Assembly (NCBI RefSeq): GCF_001425785.1 | Contig: NZ_LMDI01000016.1 | Span: forward strand, 1 to 64,000 | Reading direction: 5' to 3' | DNA length: 64,000 nt | DNA from: Rhizobacter sp. Root1221 | Lineage (GTDB): Bacteria; Pseudomonadota; Gammaproteobacteria; Burkholderiales; Burkholderiaceae_C | Translations under genes and position numbers: made by a program | Notes under the pieces: model-generated | The model's input: only the letters and a program-made list of their open reading frames with translations | Databases searched by the model: none | Told to the model about the DNA's origin: nothing | In this document: one piece after another, positions 46,651 through 59,610 of the stretch | Layout of the letters: each line of letters starts with the position of its first letter | Position numbering within the stretch: position 1 is the stretch's first letter

Positions 46651-49287
46651 ATGCGTGAACTAGCACAGGCTCCCAGGGGAGTTTCAGAGGTAGAGCTACC
46701 TGACCTCTCGACTCACACGCCCATGATGCAGCAGTACCTGCGCATCAAGCACGGCTTCCCCGAGACGCTGGTGTTCTACCGGATGGGCGACTTCTACGAG
46801 TTGTTCTTCGACGACGCCCGCAAGGCCAACCGGTTGCTCGACATCACGCTGACCACCCGCGGCCAGAGCGGCGGCGAACCGGTGACGATGGCCGGCGTGC
46901 CGGTGCATGCGGTGGAGAACTACCTCGCCAAGCTGATCAAGATGGGCGAGGCCGTCGCCATCGCCGAACAGGTGGGCGACGTGGCCACGGCCAAGGGACC
47001 GGTGGAACGCAAGGTGGTGCGCGTGGTGACGCCAGGCACCGTGACCGACACCGAGCTGCTCGCCGACAAACGCGACGCGCTGCTGCTCGCGGTGGCGCAG
47101 CGCACGCACAAGGGCGTGACCACCTACGGCCTCGCGTGGCTCGGTCTGTCGAATGGCCAGCTGGGCCTCACCGAATGCAATGAACGCGAACTGCCCGGCT
47201 GGCTGTCGCGCCTGAACGCGGCCGAAGCGCTGGTGGACCGCGACGCGGTGCCCGCCGCGCTGGCCCAGTCGCGCCTCGCCATCACCCACCGCCCCACATG
47301 GCAGTTCGACGCGGCGCTCGGCGAACGCAAGCTGTGCGAGCAACTGCGCGTGGCCACGCTGGCCGGCTTCAGCGCACACGAGCTGGGCACGGCCCATGCG
47401 GCCGCGTCGGCCCTGCTGAGCTATGCCGAACACACGCAGGGCCAGGCCCTCGCCCACGTGCGCACGCTCACGGTGGAACGCGCAAGCCACCTGGTGGACC
47501 TGCCCCCCACCACCCACCGCAACCTGGAACTGGTGCAGACGCTGCGCGGCGACGACTCACCCACGCTGCTGTCGCTGATCGACACGTGCCGCACCGGCAT
47601 GGGCAGCCGGGCGCTGCGCCACTGGCTCACGCACCCGCTGCGCGAACGCACCGTGGCGATGCAACGGCACGATGCGCTCGACGTGCTGATGCGCCACGTG
47701 CTGGCACCACTGCGCGACACGCTGCGTGGCATCAGCGACGTGGAACGCATCACCGCCCGCGTGGCGCTGCGCCAGGTGCGCCCGCGCGAGATGGCCGGCC
47801 TGCGCGCCACGCTGCAGGCGCTGCCGCAACTGCGCGACATCGTGCCGGTGGGCAACGCCGTGCTGCTCGACATGCTGTCGGAAGCGCTGTCGCCGTCGCC
47901 CGCCATCGAGGCGCTGCTGCGCACGGCCATTGCAGAGGAGCCGTCGGTCCAGCTGCGTGACGGCGGCGTGATCGCCCCGGGTTTCGATGCCGACCTCGAC
48001 GAGTTGCGCGCCATCAGTCTCAACTGCGACGATTTCCTGCTGGCGCTGGAAACGCGCGAGCGCACGCGCACCGGCATCCCGAACCTGCGCGTGCAATTCA
48101 ACAAGGTGCACGGCTTCTACATCGAGGTCACGCAAGGCCAGGCATCGAAGGTGCCGGCCGACTACCAGCGCCGCCAGACGCTCAAGAACGCCGAACGGTT
48201 CATCACGCCGGAACTGAAGGCGTTCGAGGACAAGGCGCTGTCCGCACAGGACCGCTCGCTCGCCCGCGAGAAGATGCTCTACGAGCAGGTGATCGATGGC
48301 CTGCAGTCGCACATCGAGGCCTTGTCGGGCCTGGCCCGCGCGCTCGCGTCGATCGACGCGCTGGCCGCGCTGGCCGAACGGGCCACCACGCTCAACTGGT
48401 GCCGTCCGCAGTTCGTGCGCGAGCCCTGCATCGCGATCGACGGTGGCCGCCACCCGGTGGTGGAGGCCCGGCTGCAGGAGACCGGCGGCGGCAACTTCAT
48501 GGCCAACGACTGCCGGCTCGACGCCACGCGCAAGATGCTCGTGATCACCGGCCCGAACATGGGCGGCAAGAGCACCTTCATGCGCCAGGTGGCGCTGATC
48601 GCGCTGCTGGCTGCCATGGGCTCGTTCGTGCCCGCCACGGCCTGCCGCCTCGGCCCCATCGACGCCATCCACACCCGCATCGGCGCGGCCGACGACCTGG
48701 CCAACGCGCAGTCCACGTTCATGCTCGAGATGACGGAGGCCGCCGCCATCGTGCACGGTGCCACCGAACACTCGCTCGTGCTGATGGACGAGATCGGCCG
48801 CGGCACGTCCACGTTCGACGGCCTCGCGCTCGCGGGCGCCATCGCCAGCCACCTGCACGACCGCAACAAGGCCTTCACGCTGTTCGCCACGCACTACTTC
48901 GAGCTGACCGAGTTCCCGCTGAAACACCAGCAGGCGGTGAACGTGCACGTGTCGGCGGCCGAGAACGGCGACGACATCGTGTTCCTGCACGACATCCAGC
49001 CCGGCCCCGCGAGCCGCAGCTACGGCGTGCAGGTGGCACGCCTGGCCGGCATGCCGTCCACGCTGGTGCGGCAGGCCCGCCACACGCTGTCGGCGCTGGA
49101 GACCAGCAAGGAGGCCGCCAGCGCCCAGGTGGACCTGTTCGCCGCGCCCGCGGCCGTCCCGGAGTCCGAGCCGTCGGAGGTGGATCGTGCCCTCTCCGGC
49201 ATCAACCCCGATATGCTGTCACCCAAGGAGGCGCTCGACGCCCTCTACCGACTCAAGAACCTTCAGAAGCAAGAAGCCACGTCATGA
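46651..49287 (+). CDS. mutS: DNA mismatch repair protein MutS
   Basis: About 878 aa. MutS binds mismatches and starts mismatch repair. The mismatch-binding domain contains the Phe-x-Glu-like region [14 protein letters not shown] near the start. The ATPase domain has Walker [12 protein letters not shown] at about 632 and Walker [15 protein letters not shown]. The start is uncertain: the family-conserved [12 protein letters not shown] begins at 46711, ahead of which lie about 20 residues with rare codons (CTA, GTA), probably island-derived. Candidates are GTG 46627, ATG 46651 (GGGGG about 10 nt upstream) and ATG 46723. It overlaps the next gene by ATGA. Confidence 0.92.
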   Translation: MRELAQAPRGVSEVELPDLSTHTPMMQQYLRIKHGFPETLVFYRMGDFYELFFDDARKANRLLDITLTTRGQSGGEPVTMAGVPVHAVENYLAKLIKMGEAVAIAEQVGDVATAKGPVERKVVRVVTPGTVTDTELLADKRDALLLAVAQRTHKGVTTYGLAWLGLSNGQLGLTECNERELPGWLSRLNAAEALVDRDAVPAALAQSRLAITHRPTWQFDAALGERKLCEQLRVATLAGFSAHELGTAHAAASALLSYAEHTQGQALAHVRTLTVERASHLVDLPPTTHRNLELVQTLRGDDSPTLLSLIDTCRTGMGSRALRHWLTHPLRERTVAMQRHDALDVLMRHVLAPLRDTLRGISDVERITARVALRQVRPREMAGLRATLQALPQLRDIVPVGNAVLLDMLSEALSPSPAIEALLRTAIAEEPSVQLRDGGVIAPGFDADLDELRAISLNCDDFLLALETRERTRTGIPNLRVQFNKVHGFYIEVTQGQASKVPADYQRRQTLKNAERFITPELKAFEDKALSAQDRSLAREKMLYEQVIDGLQSHIEALSGLARALASIDALAALAERATTLNWCRPQFVREPCIAIDGGRHPVVEARLQETGGGNFMANDCRLDATRKMLVITGPNMGGKSTFMRQVALIALLAAMGSFVPATACRLGPIDAIHTRIGAADDLANAQSTFMLEMTEAAAIVHGATEHSLVLMDEIGRGTSTFDGLALAGAIASHLHDRNKAFTLFATHYFELTEFPLKHQQAVNVHVSAAENGDDIVFLHDIQPGPASRSYGVQVARLAGMPSTLVRQARHTLSALETSKEAASAQVDLFAAPAAVPESEPSEVDRALSGINPDMLSPKEALDALYRLKNLQKQEATS

Positions 49288-50105
49288 CCTATTGCATCGG
49301 CGTCAAACTGGACGCGGGCCTCGTGTTCCTGTCCGACTCCCGCACGAACGCGGGCGTGGACCAGATCAGCACGTTCCGCAAGATGATGATCTACGAGAAG
49401 CCGGGCGACCGCTTCATGGTGCTGCTGTCGGCCGGCAACCTGTCCATCTCGCAGTCCGTGCGCGAGATCCTGCAGGTGGAGAAGCTCGACAACGGCGTCG
49501 AGCCGCCCATCACCATCTGGAACGCCACCAGCATGTTCGACGTGGCCCGTGTCCTGGGCAGCGCCATCCGCCGCATCTACGACCAGGATGCCCGCGCGCT
49601 GCACCACTCGGGGGTGGAGTTCAATGCCTCGCTGATCCTCGGCGGCCAGATAGGCGACGAGCCGATGCGCCTCTTCCTCGTGTACTCGGCCGGCAATTTC
49701 ATCGAGGCCACGCGCGAGACCTGCTATTTCCAGATCGGCGAATCGAAGTACGGCAAGCCCGTGCTCGACCGCATGATCACGCCGCAGACGCCGCTCGACG
49801 AAGCCGCCAAGTGCGCGCTGGTGTCCATGGACTCCACGCTCAAGTCCAACCTGTCGGTGGGGTTGCCGCTCGACCTGCTGGTGTACAAGGCCAATGCGCT
49901 GCAGACCGAGCAGATCGTCTGCATCGACGAACACAACCCGTATTTCGCGATGATCCGCGGCGCCTGGGGCCAGAAACTGCGCCAGGTGTTCGAATCCCTC
50001 GACGACCCGCAATGGGGGTCCGACGCGGCCACGTACCCGCTGCGGGCACCGTCGCGCTTCGAACCCATGGGCAAGATCCACAGCCCGGGGGAGAAGATCC
50101 TCTGA
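49284..50105 (+). CDS. Anbu-type proteasome-like peptidase
   Basis: A 273-aa protein of the predicted proteasome-type protease family (Anbu, COG3484), a bacterial relative of 20S beta subunits. The N-terminus M-T-Y-C places Thr2 as the likely catalytic nucleophile after Met removal, followed by [17 protein letters not shown], typical of Anbu. In most bacteria the gene sits with alpha-E, ATP-grasp and transglutaminase genes; none are here. It overlaps mutS upstream (ATGA) and the next gene downstream (TGATG), implying translational coupling of three unrelated-looking genes. Confidence 0.85.
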   Translation: MTYCIGVKLDAGLVFLSDSRTNAGVDQISTFRKMMIYEKPGDRFMVLLSAGNLSISQSVREILQVEKLDNGVEPPITIWNATSMFDVARVLGSAIRRIYDQDARALHHSGVEFNASLILGGQIGDEPMRLFLVYSAGNFIEATRETCYFQIGESKYGKPVLDRMITPQTPLDEAAKCALVSMDSTLKSNLSVGLPLDLLVYKANALQTEQIVCIDEHNPYFAMIRGAWGQKLRQVFESLDDPQWGSDAATYPLRAPSRFEPMGKIHSPGEKIL

Positions 50106-50953
50106 TGGCGGAGCAGGCGCCTCTCCCGCCCATCGTCTTCTCGCACGCGAACAGCTTCCCGGCGGGCACCTACCGCCTGCTGTTCGACCTGTGGCGAGCC
50201 GCCGGGCACGAGGTGTACGCGGTCGACAAGTTCGGGCACGACCCGAAGTACCCGGTCAGCAACCAGTGGCCCCGCCTGCGCGACCAGCTGATCCACTTCG
50301 CCGAACACGAGGTGGGCCGCCCCGCCTATTTCGTGGGCCATTCGCTCGGCGGCTTCCTGAGCGTGCTGGCCGCCGCGCGGCAGCCCGGCCTGGCCAAAGG
50401 TGTCGTGCTGCTCGATTCGCCGCTGATCGGCGGCCTCGTGGGCGCGATGGTGCGGTTTGCCAAATCCACCGGTTTTGGCGCAAGGTTCTCGCCCGGCCAC
50501 GTCTCGCAACGCCGGCGCCACCACTGGCCCAGCGCCGAGGCAGCCTACAGCCACTTCCACGCCAAGGCCGCATTCGCCCGCTGGAACCCCGAGGTGCTGC
50601 TGGACTACATCGCCTGCGGCATCGTGCCGTCGGAGCCACCCATGGAACGCGGCCACACGCTCGCGTTCCTGCGCGACGTGGAAACCAGCATCTACAACAC
50701 GCTGCCCCACGACATCCCGCAGTTCCTGCGCAAGCACCCGCTGCAGTGCCCGCTCGCCTTCGTGGGAGGCACCCGATCCACCGAGGTGCGCCAGGTGGGC
50801 ATGGCCATCACCGAGCGTGTGGCGGCGGGCCGCATCTCGTGGATCGACGGCACGCACCTGTACCCGTTCGAGCAGCCGCACCAGACGGCCGCCGAGGTGT
50901 TGCGGTGGTTGTCCGTGTTCCGGGGCGAGACCCCGGCGCCCGTCGTGCCCTGA
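50105..50953 (+). CDS. Alpha/beta-hydrolase
   Basis: A 282-aa alpha/beta-hydrolase-fold enzyme. The nucleophile elbow GHSLGG is near residue 79-84, with the serine at about 81, and a C-terminal histidine in WIDGTHLYPFE (about 256) could complete the triad. The oxyanion region FSHANSFPAGTY lies near residues 12-23. The substrate is unknown; the family includes esterases and lipases. Translation is coupled to the Anbu-like gene through TGATG. Confidence 0.82.
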   Translation: MAEQAPLPPIVFSHANSFPAGTYRLLFDLWRAAGHEVYAVDKFGHDPKYPVSNQWPRLRDQLIHFAEHEVGRPAYFVGHSLGGFLSVLAAARQPGLAKGVVLLDSPLIGGLVGAMVRFAKSTGFGARFSPGHVSQRRRHHWPSAEAAYSHFHAKAAFARWNPEVLLDYIACGIVPSEPPMERGHTLAFLRDVETSIYNTLPHDIPQFLRKHPLQCPLAFVGGTRSTEVRQVGMAITERVAAGRISWIDGTHLYPFEQPHQTAAEVLRWLSVFRGETPAPVVP

Positions 50954-50968
50954 GCGGCTGACCAAGCC

Positions 50969-52695
<1,727 letters not shown>

Positions 52696-52729
52696 TGTTC
52701 CTTCACCTTTCACTGAACGAGGTCCCGGC

Positions 52730-53587
52730 ATGAAGCTTTGCGGATTCGACATCGGCATCGACAAGCCGTTTTTCCTGCTCGCCGGCCCCTGCGTCGTCGA
52801 GTCCGAACAACTCCAGATGGACGTGGCCGGCACGCTGAAGGAAATCACCAGCGCGCTGGGCATTCCGTTCATCTTCAAGAGCAGCTACGACAAGGCCAAC
52901 CGCTCGTCGGGCAGCACCTTCCGCGGCCCCGGCATGGAAAAGGGCCTGGAGATCCTGGCGAAGGTGAAGCGCGAGCTGAACGTGCCCCTCATCACCGACG
53001 TGCACTCGGAAGCCGAAGTGCCCGCCGTGGCCTCGGTGGTGGACGTGCTGCAGACCCCGGCCTTCCTGTGCCGCCAGACCGATTTCATCCGTGCCGTGGC
53101 CCAGAGCGGCAAGCCGGTGAACATCAAGAAGGGCCAGTTCCTGGCCCCCGGCGACATGAAAAACGTGATCCAGAAGGCCCGCGACGCCGCGCGCGAGAAG
53201 GGCCTGCCCGAAGACAACTTCCTCGCCTGCGAACGCGGCGTGAGCTTCGGCTACAACAACCTCGTGAGCGACATGCGGTCGCTCGCGATCATGCGCGATA
53301 CCGGCGCGCCGGTGGTGTTCGACGCCACCCACTCCGTGCAGTTGCCGGGCGGCCAGGGCACCAGCTCTGGCGGCCAGCGCGAATTCGTGCCGGTGTTGTC
53401 GCGCGCCGCCGTCGCCGTGGGCATCTCGGGCCTGTTCATGGAAACGCACCCCGACCCTGCCAAGGCCATGAGCGACGGCCCCAATGCTGTGCCGCTGAAG
53501 CACATGCGTGCGTTGCTCGAACAACTCGTGGCGCTCGATCGCGTGATCAAGCAGCAGCCGTTGCTCGAGAACGATTTTTCCTGCTGA
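52730..53587 (+). CDS. kdsA: 3-deoxy-8-phosphooctulonate synthase (KDO-8-P synthase)
   Basis: A 285-aa TIM-barrel enzyme that joins arabinose-5-phosphate and PEP to KDO-8-P for lipopolysaccharide inner core synthesis. Signature stretches are [39 protein letters not shown] and [16 protein letters not shown] precedes the ATG. It lies 34 bp after pyrG and 72 bp before eno. Confidence 0.96.
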   Translation: MKLCGFDIGIDKPFFLLAGPCVVESEQLQMDVAGTLKEITSALGIPFIFKSSYDKANRSSGSTFRGPGMEKGLEILAKVKRELNVPLITDVHSEAEVPAVASVVDVLQTPAFLCRQTDFIRAVAQSGKPVNIKKGQFLAPGDMKNVIQKARDAAREKGLPEDNFLACERGVSFGYNNLVSDMRSLAIMRDTGAPVVFDATHSVQLPGGQGTSSGGQREFVPVLSRAAVAVGISGLFMETHPDPAKAMSDGPNAVPLKHMRALLEQLVALDRVIKQQPLLENDFSC

Positions 53588-53638
53588 TTCACGCCGGCGA
53601 CCCTGGCAGTATCGGCGTCCGCCCGTTTGAAAAACTAA

Positions 53639-54943
<1,305 letters not shown>

Positions 54944-54970
54944 TCCCGCGACCGCGAAAGCTCCACCCTC

Positions 54971-55249
54971 GTGCGCCTCGTCACCCTGGCACTGCTGGCC
55001 TTGCTGGCCCTCGTGCATGCCGAACTCTGGTTCGGCAAGGGTGGTGTGCCTCGGGTGATGGAGCTGCAGGCGAAGTTGTCCGCCCAGGCGGCGGACAACG
55101 ACGCCGCATCGGCCCGCAACGAGCAGCTCGGCGCCGAGGTGCGCGACTTCAAGGAAGGCCTGGAAATGGTCGAGGAGAAGGCGCGCTTCGAGCTGGGCAT
55201 GATCAAGCCCGACGAAATCTACGTGCAGGTCAACACGCCCAAGCGCTGA
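54971..55249 (+). CDS. ftsB: Cell division protein FtsB
   Basis: A 92-aa bitopic inner-membrane protein of the divisome (FtsQBL complex). One N-terminal membrane segment (about 4-18) is followed by a leucine-zipper coiled coil (about 28-70) and the family tail with ARFELGMIKPDEIYVQV. GTG is the only start that gives the normal length. The gene order eno-ftsB is conserved across beta- and gammaproteobacteria. Confidence 0.94.
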   Translation: MRLVTLALLALLALVHAELWFGKGGVPRVMELQAKLSAQAADNDAASARNEQLGAEVRDFKEGLEMVEEKARFELGMIKPDEIYVQVNTPKR

Positions 55250-55276
55250 CCCGCCCCCTCACCTTCCGCTGACCCG

Positions 55277-55906
55277 ATGGACACCTTGCTGCAAGCGCTG
55301 CAGCCGCTGTTCGCAACCGCCTTGACCCTCTGGGGCGCGCCCGTCAGCTGGCTCGAACTGGTCGGCTGTGTGCTGGCCGTCGTGATGGTCGTGTTCAACA
55401 TGCGGGTGAACCCCATCGCCTGGCCGCTGGCCATCGTCAGTTCGCTCCTCTTTTTCGCCCTCTTCTGGAACAGCCGCCTCTACGGCGAGGCCGGGCTGCA
55501 GATCGTCTTCGCCGTGATGGCCGGCTGGGGCTGGTGGCAATGGCTGCAGGGCCACCAGGAGAACGGTGCCACGCTCCGGGTGCGCCACCTGCGCCCGTCG
55601 AGCCGCGTGAAGGCGCTGGTGGCGCTGGCGCTCGCTTGGCCCGCCACCGCGCTTTTCCTGCGCACCTACACCAACACCGACGTGCCCTGGTGGGACGCCT
55701 TCCCCACCGCCGCGAGCCTCGTGGGCCAGTGGCTGCTGGGCCGCAAATACGTGGAGAACTGGCCCACCTGGGTGGCCGTCAACGTCGTCAGCGTGGGCCT
55801 GTTCGCCTACAAGGGCCTGTGGTTCACCACCGCGCTGTACCTGCTGTTCGTCGCCATGTCCTTCTCGGGCTGGCGCGCGTGGCAGCGGCTCGCGCAGCCC
55901 CGCTGA
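55277..55906 (+). CDS. pnuC: Nicotinamide riboside transporter PnuC family
   Basis: A 209-aa inner-membrane protein with about seven hydrophobic segments that imports nicotinamide riboside by facilitated diffusion; a kinase traps it inside. Hallmarks are WNSRLYGEAGLQIVFAVMAG followed by WGWWQW, and the C-terminal NWPTWVAVNVVSVGLFAYKG. It begins 27 bp after ftsB and ends 7 bp before a kinase-like gene, forming a salvage pair. Confidence 0.92.
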   Translation: MDTLLQALQPLFATALTLWGAPVSWLELVGCVLAVVMVVFNMRVNPIAWPLAIVSSLLFFALFWNSRLYGEAGLQIVFAVMAGWGWWQWLQGHQENGATLRVRHLRPSSRVKALVALALAWPATALFLRTYTNTDVPWWDAFPTAASLVGQWLLGRKYVENWPTWVAVNVVSVGLFAYKGLWFTTALYLLFVAMSFSGWRAWQRLAQPR

Positions 55907-55913
55907 GCCCGCC

Positions 55914-56546
55914 ATGGCGCTGACCGTCGCGCTGCTCGGGGCCGAGAGCACGGGCAAGACCACCCTGGCCCACGACCTAGCCCGTGCGCTCGCCGCCGAT
56001 GGCCAACGCGTGGCCGTCGTGCACGAGTACCTGCGCGAGTTCTGCGACACCCTCGGGCGCACCCCGCGCGCCGAGGAGCAGATGGGCATCGCCGAGGAAC
56101 AGACGCGGCGCATCGCCGCCGCCGCGGTGAACCACGACGTCGTGATCGCCGACACCACCGCGCTGATGATCGCCGTCTACAGCGACCTGCTGTTCAACGA
56201 CCTGTCGCTGTACCCCATGGCCGTCGATGCCCTGCGCGGTTGCGGCCTCGTGCTGGTCACCGCACTCGACCTGCCGTGGCAGGCGGACGGCCTGCAGCGC
56301 GACGGCCCGCACGTGCGCGAGCCGGTGAACCGGCTGCTGCGAGCCGCACTGGTGCAAGGCACCATCGACCACGCCATCGTCTCCGGCACCGGTGACCAGC
56401 GCCTTGTTTCGGCGCTGGTGGCCGTACGCCACGCGCTGGCCACGCCGGACGCCGAACGCGAGGCCAGGGTCAACCCGCGTTGGACCTGGGCGTGCGACCG
56501 GTGCAGTGATGGGGATTGCGAACGGCACATCCGGTTGCCGCGCTGA
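55914..56546 (+). CDS. NadR-like nicotinamide riboside kinase domain protein
   Basis: A 210-aa P-loop protein resembling the ribosylnicotinamide kinase domain of NadR, without its helix-turn-helix and NMN adenylyltransferase domains. Walker A GAESTGKTTL lies at 9-18, DTTALMIAVYSDLLF holds the acceptor-site region, and DGPHVREP contains a conserved Arg-rich lid. It probably phosphorylates nicotinamide riboside imported by PnuC to NMN, with adenylylation done elsewhere. The C-terminus has a CDRCSDGDCERH cluster that could bind zinc, an unusual addition. Confidence 0.82.
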   Translation: MALTVALLGAESTGKTTLAHDLARALAADGQRVAVVHEYLREFCDTLGRTPRAEEQMGIAEEQTRRIAAAAVNHDVVIADTTALMIAVYSDLLFNDLSLYPMAVDALRGCGLVLVTALDLPWQADGLQRDGPHVREPVNRLLRAALVQGTIDHAIVSGTGDQRLVSALVAVRHALATPDAEREARVNPRWTWACDRCSDGDCERHIRLPR

Positions 56547-56797
56547 AGGGCTGGCGGGCCTTCGTCCATCCCATCCACCCAGTCTTGATATCTCGGGGCA
56601 GAACTTCACCCGGACGCGCATCTTGAGTGCGAGCAGGCCACGCCCGTTCTTGCAACGAGACGGACTGCCGCAACCCATCAGGGTACGGGGAAAACACCAA
56701 GTGCGCCAAGGCACGCGCGGCCAACGCCCGTGACGAAAGCACGCCCGAGACCGCACAGTCAGAGCTACGCTACAGCTCGAACACCTGGGAGAAAAAG

Positions 56798-56932
56798 ATG
56801 AAACGACTGTTCATGCTGATCGGCGTCGCTTTGGCGCTCGTCAGTGGTTTTGCCATCGGACATGGCGGCGGGCTCGATTCAAGCGGCTGCCACCACGACA
56901 ACAAGAACGGCGGCTACCACTGCCACCGTTGA
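56798..56932 (+). CDS. Small secreted His-rich YHYH-like protein
   Basis: A 44-aa product with GGGAGAAA upstream of the ATG. The N-terminal 21 residues form a signal peptide (MKRLFMLIGVALALVSGFAI), and the mature part of about 23 residues ends with GCHHDNKNGGYHCHR, the Cys/His pattern of YHYH-type domains. It could bind a metal or form a small disulfide-linked peptide. It lies just ahead of a HupE-like membrane gene. The 251 bp before it (56547-56797) show no other gene. Confidence 0.65.
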   Translation: MKRLFMLIGVALALVSGFAIGHGGGLDSSGCHHDNKNGGYHCHR

Positions 56933-56957
56933 GCGACGCCGCCATTCGCGTCCGGTC

Positions 56958-57494
56958 GTGAACGCCTTCGCCGTCAGCGGCTTCTGGAACGGTCTCACCC
57001 ACCCGATCCTGGGCGTCGACCATCTGATTGCCATGGTTGCGGTGGGCGTCGTCAGTGCAAAACTCGGCCGACGAGCACTTTGGGCCGTACCGTCCGCATT
57101 TGTCATAGCCATGGCCGCAGGCGGTATCGCGGGGCTGAGCGGTTTCGTGCTGACTCAAGCAGAGCAATGGATTGCGGCCTCGCTGATCGCTCTGGGGGGA
57201 GTGGTCGCACTGAACCGAGCCGCACTCGCCCGACACTCGACTCTCGTCTCCACAGCCTCCCTCGCTTTCGTGATGATCTTCGGTGCTGCCCACGGCAACG
57301 CGCATGGGCTCGAAATCCCGGAAACCGCAGGGCCTATCGGCTTCGCCGCAGGCTTTCTTTCGGGCACATCGCTGCTGCACCTCGCAGGCGTGGGAATCGG
57401 GATGTTGTCCGAGCGGTGGATCGCGGTGTCGGTCCCGGTACGGATCGCCGGTGTGTTTGCAGTGGCATTGGGTGGCGGGTTGTCAGTGCGGTAG
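56958..57494 (+). CDS. HupE/UreJ-family membrane protein
   Basis: A 178-aa polytopic membrane protein with about six hydrophobic segments and the HupE/UreJ hallmark GLTHPILGVDHLIAMVAVG close to the N-terminus, plus FGAAHGNAHGLEIPE, a conserved histidine motif. Members are linked to nickel or cobalt uptake and [NiFe] hydrogenase or urease maturation. Family members normally start with a signal peptide, which is missing here; the frame is open to 56844, but that part overlaps the small His-rich gene in another frame. GTG 56958 is therefore an uncertain start. Metal specificity is inferred from family. Confidence 0.72.
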   Translation: MNAFAVSGFWNGLTHPILGVDHLIAMVAVGVVSAKLGRRALWAVPSAFVIAMAAGGIAGLSGFVLTQAEQWIAASLIALGGVVALNRAALARHSTLVSTASLAFVMIFGAAHGNAHGLEIPETAGPIGFAAGFLSGTSLLHLAGVGIGMLSERWIAVSVPVRIAGVFAVALGGGLSVR

Positions 57495-57577
57495 CGTGAC
57501 AACGCGTCGCCTCTCAGCCGCCAGCACGGCCAACGGCTATAGTCGCGCCCTCCCACCGTCTCGTCCCACCGATCGCC

Positions 57578-59587
57578 ATGAGCCTCGCCGACCTGCGTGC
57601 GGCGCTGGACGCCGAGCTCGCGGCCACGCCCGAGTACTACGACTTCAAGGTCCTTCGCAGCGAGCGCGACGGTGCGCTGTGGCGCGTGACGCTGGAGCCG
57701 GGGTACGTCTATGCCGATGGCCAGCGGCCGGGCCAGGCGTCGGCCCAGGCCCTGCTGGACGACAGCCTGGATGGCGCGTCCGCGTGGTGGGGTGCGCCGG
57801 TGAAGGGCGGCGCCAGCGTGCTGGCGGTGGTGGCCGAAGACGACCAGCTGGTGTTGCAGAACGCGAGCGCACGGCCGCCCGGGCCGGACTGCCTGATCCG
57901 CCTCTACCCCACGCGTTTCCTCAATGCCGTGGCCGAGGCCTGGTGGGACACGCCCTGGGCCGAACGTGCGCTCGCGTGCCTGCCCGACCTGGCCCACCCG
58001 CAGCCAGTGGACGACGGTCCGGCACTGACCGGCGCACCGTTCCGCTGGCTGCGCGCGGCGCAGCGCCAGGCCCTGTCCCTCGTGCGGCACAGCAGCGCCT
58101 TCCTCTGGGGACCACCCGGCACCGGCAAGACCACCACGCTGGGCGTGCTGCTGGCCGAGTACCTGGACACCCGGCCCACGGCCCGGGTGTTGCTGCTGTC
58201 CACCACCAACCACGCGGTGGACCTGGCCACGGTGGCCGTCGACAAGGCGCTGCAAAAGGGCCGGCGTGAGCACTGCCGGGAAGCGGTGCAGCGGCTCGGC
58301 ACACGCTTCGACGCCGCGGCCTATGCCGGCCGCGAACACCTGATCCCCACCGCCGACCGCGACCTGATCGCACGGCTTGCCCGCGCCGAGGCGGCCCGGC
58401 CGTCGTCGCGCGACGCCGCGGCGCTGAAGGCGTGGGCCGACCGCGTGGCCGCACTGCGCGACGCGCTGCGCACGTCGTCACTGCAGGTGTTGCAGCGTTG
58501 CCGGCTGGCCAGCATGACCACCACTCGCGCCGCATTCACGCTGAAGACCCTGCGGGAACTGGCACCGGACGGCGGGCCGCCGTTCGACCTGGTGGTCTTC
58601 GACGAGGCCAGCCAGGTGAGCCTCGCGCACGCGCTCGCCCTCATGCCACTGGGCCGCGCCCGGCTGTTCGCTGGCGACCCGCAACAGCTCTCGCCGGTGC
58701 TGCGGAGCACCGACCGTGGGGCGCGCCAGTGGCTGGGCCGCTCGGCGTTCGCCGAGAAGCCGCGCCAGGCGCCATCGGTCGCGCTGCTGGACGAGCAGTC
58801 GCGCATGGCCGGTCCCATCAGTGACCTGGTCAGCGACCTCTTCTACGACGGCGCACTGCACGTGGCCGCCGACGCGGCCGCCCTGCCCGGCTGGCAGGCG
58901 GCGCGCCAGCGTGCGCTGGGGGAGGTCGATGCCAACACCCACGTCCACGTGCACCGGCTGAAGACCGATGGCGCCTGGTCGGCGGCCGAACGAGGGCCGG
59001 TGCGCCGGGAGTCGGCAGAGGCCATTGCCACCCTGGTGGCCGCCGCGCTGGACAGTGGCGAGTGGCAGCCGCACGAGCTGATCGTGCTGACTCCGTTCCG
59101 CGCGCAGCGGGCGCTGATACGCCAACGCCTGCGTGCCCACGGTGTCTCCGAGGCCGTGAAGGTCAGCACCGTCCACCGCGCGCAGGGCAGCGAGGCGCCG
59201 GTGGTGCTGTTCGACCCGGCAGACGGCGCCCAGCCTTTCCTGCAGACCGAGGAAGCACAGCGGCTGGTGAACGTGGCCCTGAGCCGCGCGCAAGGGAAAG
59301 TGGTGGTCTTCCTGTCGGCGGCCGATGCGGCCAACCCGCTGCTCTCACCCATCGTGCAGCGCCTGCGGTTGGCCGGCGATGCACGCGAGGCGGTGCCCCT
59401 GCTGGACCTGGCCCGGCAGCCGGGCTTCCCGGCCAATGCGCTGGGCCTGCGTGTCCGTGCCGGACGCCACACCGGCGAGGTGTCGCGGCTGAGCCCGGAC
59501 GGGCAGCAGTTCTGGCTGGTCAACGAACGCACAGGCGCCACGCAGCTCTTCGACACCGCGTTCTGGCGCGCCCGTGCGAGGGATTGA
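57578..59587 (+). CDS. SF1 (UPF1/DNA2-like) helicase
   Basis: A 669-aa superfamily 1 helicase. Residues 1-160 form a family-specific region, then Walker A GPPGTGKTTTLG begins near 178, motif II FDEASQVS near 342, motif III GDPQQLSP near 368, and motifs V/VI KVSTVHRAQGSEAPVVLF and RLVNVALSRAQGKVVVF in the C-terminal half. A tail of about 60 residues resembles an OB-like or SH3-like strand module. It may act in DNA or RNA metabolism. Helicases of this type also occur in some defence systems, but no partner gene is present here. Confidence 0.8.
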   Translation: MSLADLRAALDAELAATPEYYDFKVLRSERDGALWRVTLEPGYVYADGQRPGQASAQALLDDSLDGASAWWGAPVKGGASVLAVVAEDDQLVLQNASARPPGPDCLIRLYPTRFLNAVAEAWWDTPWAERALACLPDLAHPQPVDDGPALTGAPFRWLRAAQRQALSLVRHSSAFLWGPPGTGKTTTLGVLLAEYLDTRPTARVLLLSTTNHAVDLATVAVDKALQKGRREHCREAVQRLGTRFDAAAYAGREHLIPTADRDLIARLARAEAARPSSRDAAALKAWADRVAALRDALRTSSLQVLQRCRLASMTTTRAAFTLKTLRELAPDGGPPFDLVVFDEASQVSLAHALALMPLGRARLFAGDPQQLSPVLRSTDRGARQWLGRSAFAEKPRQAPSVALLDEQSRMAGPISDLVSDLFYDGALHVAADAAALPGWQAARQRALGEVDANTHVHVHRLKTDGAWSAAERGPVRRESAEAIATLVAAALDSGEWQPHELIVLTPFRAQRALIRQRLRAHGVSEAVKVSTVHRAQGSEAPVVLFDPADGAQPFLQTEEAQRLVNVALSRAQGKVVVFLSAADAANPLLSPIVQRLRLAGDAREAVPLLDLARQPGFPANALGLRVRAGRHTGEVSRLSPDGQQFWLVNERTGATQLFDTAFWRARARD

Positions 59588-59610
59588 TTCCGCCGGGGTC
59601 ACGACCGACG

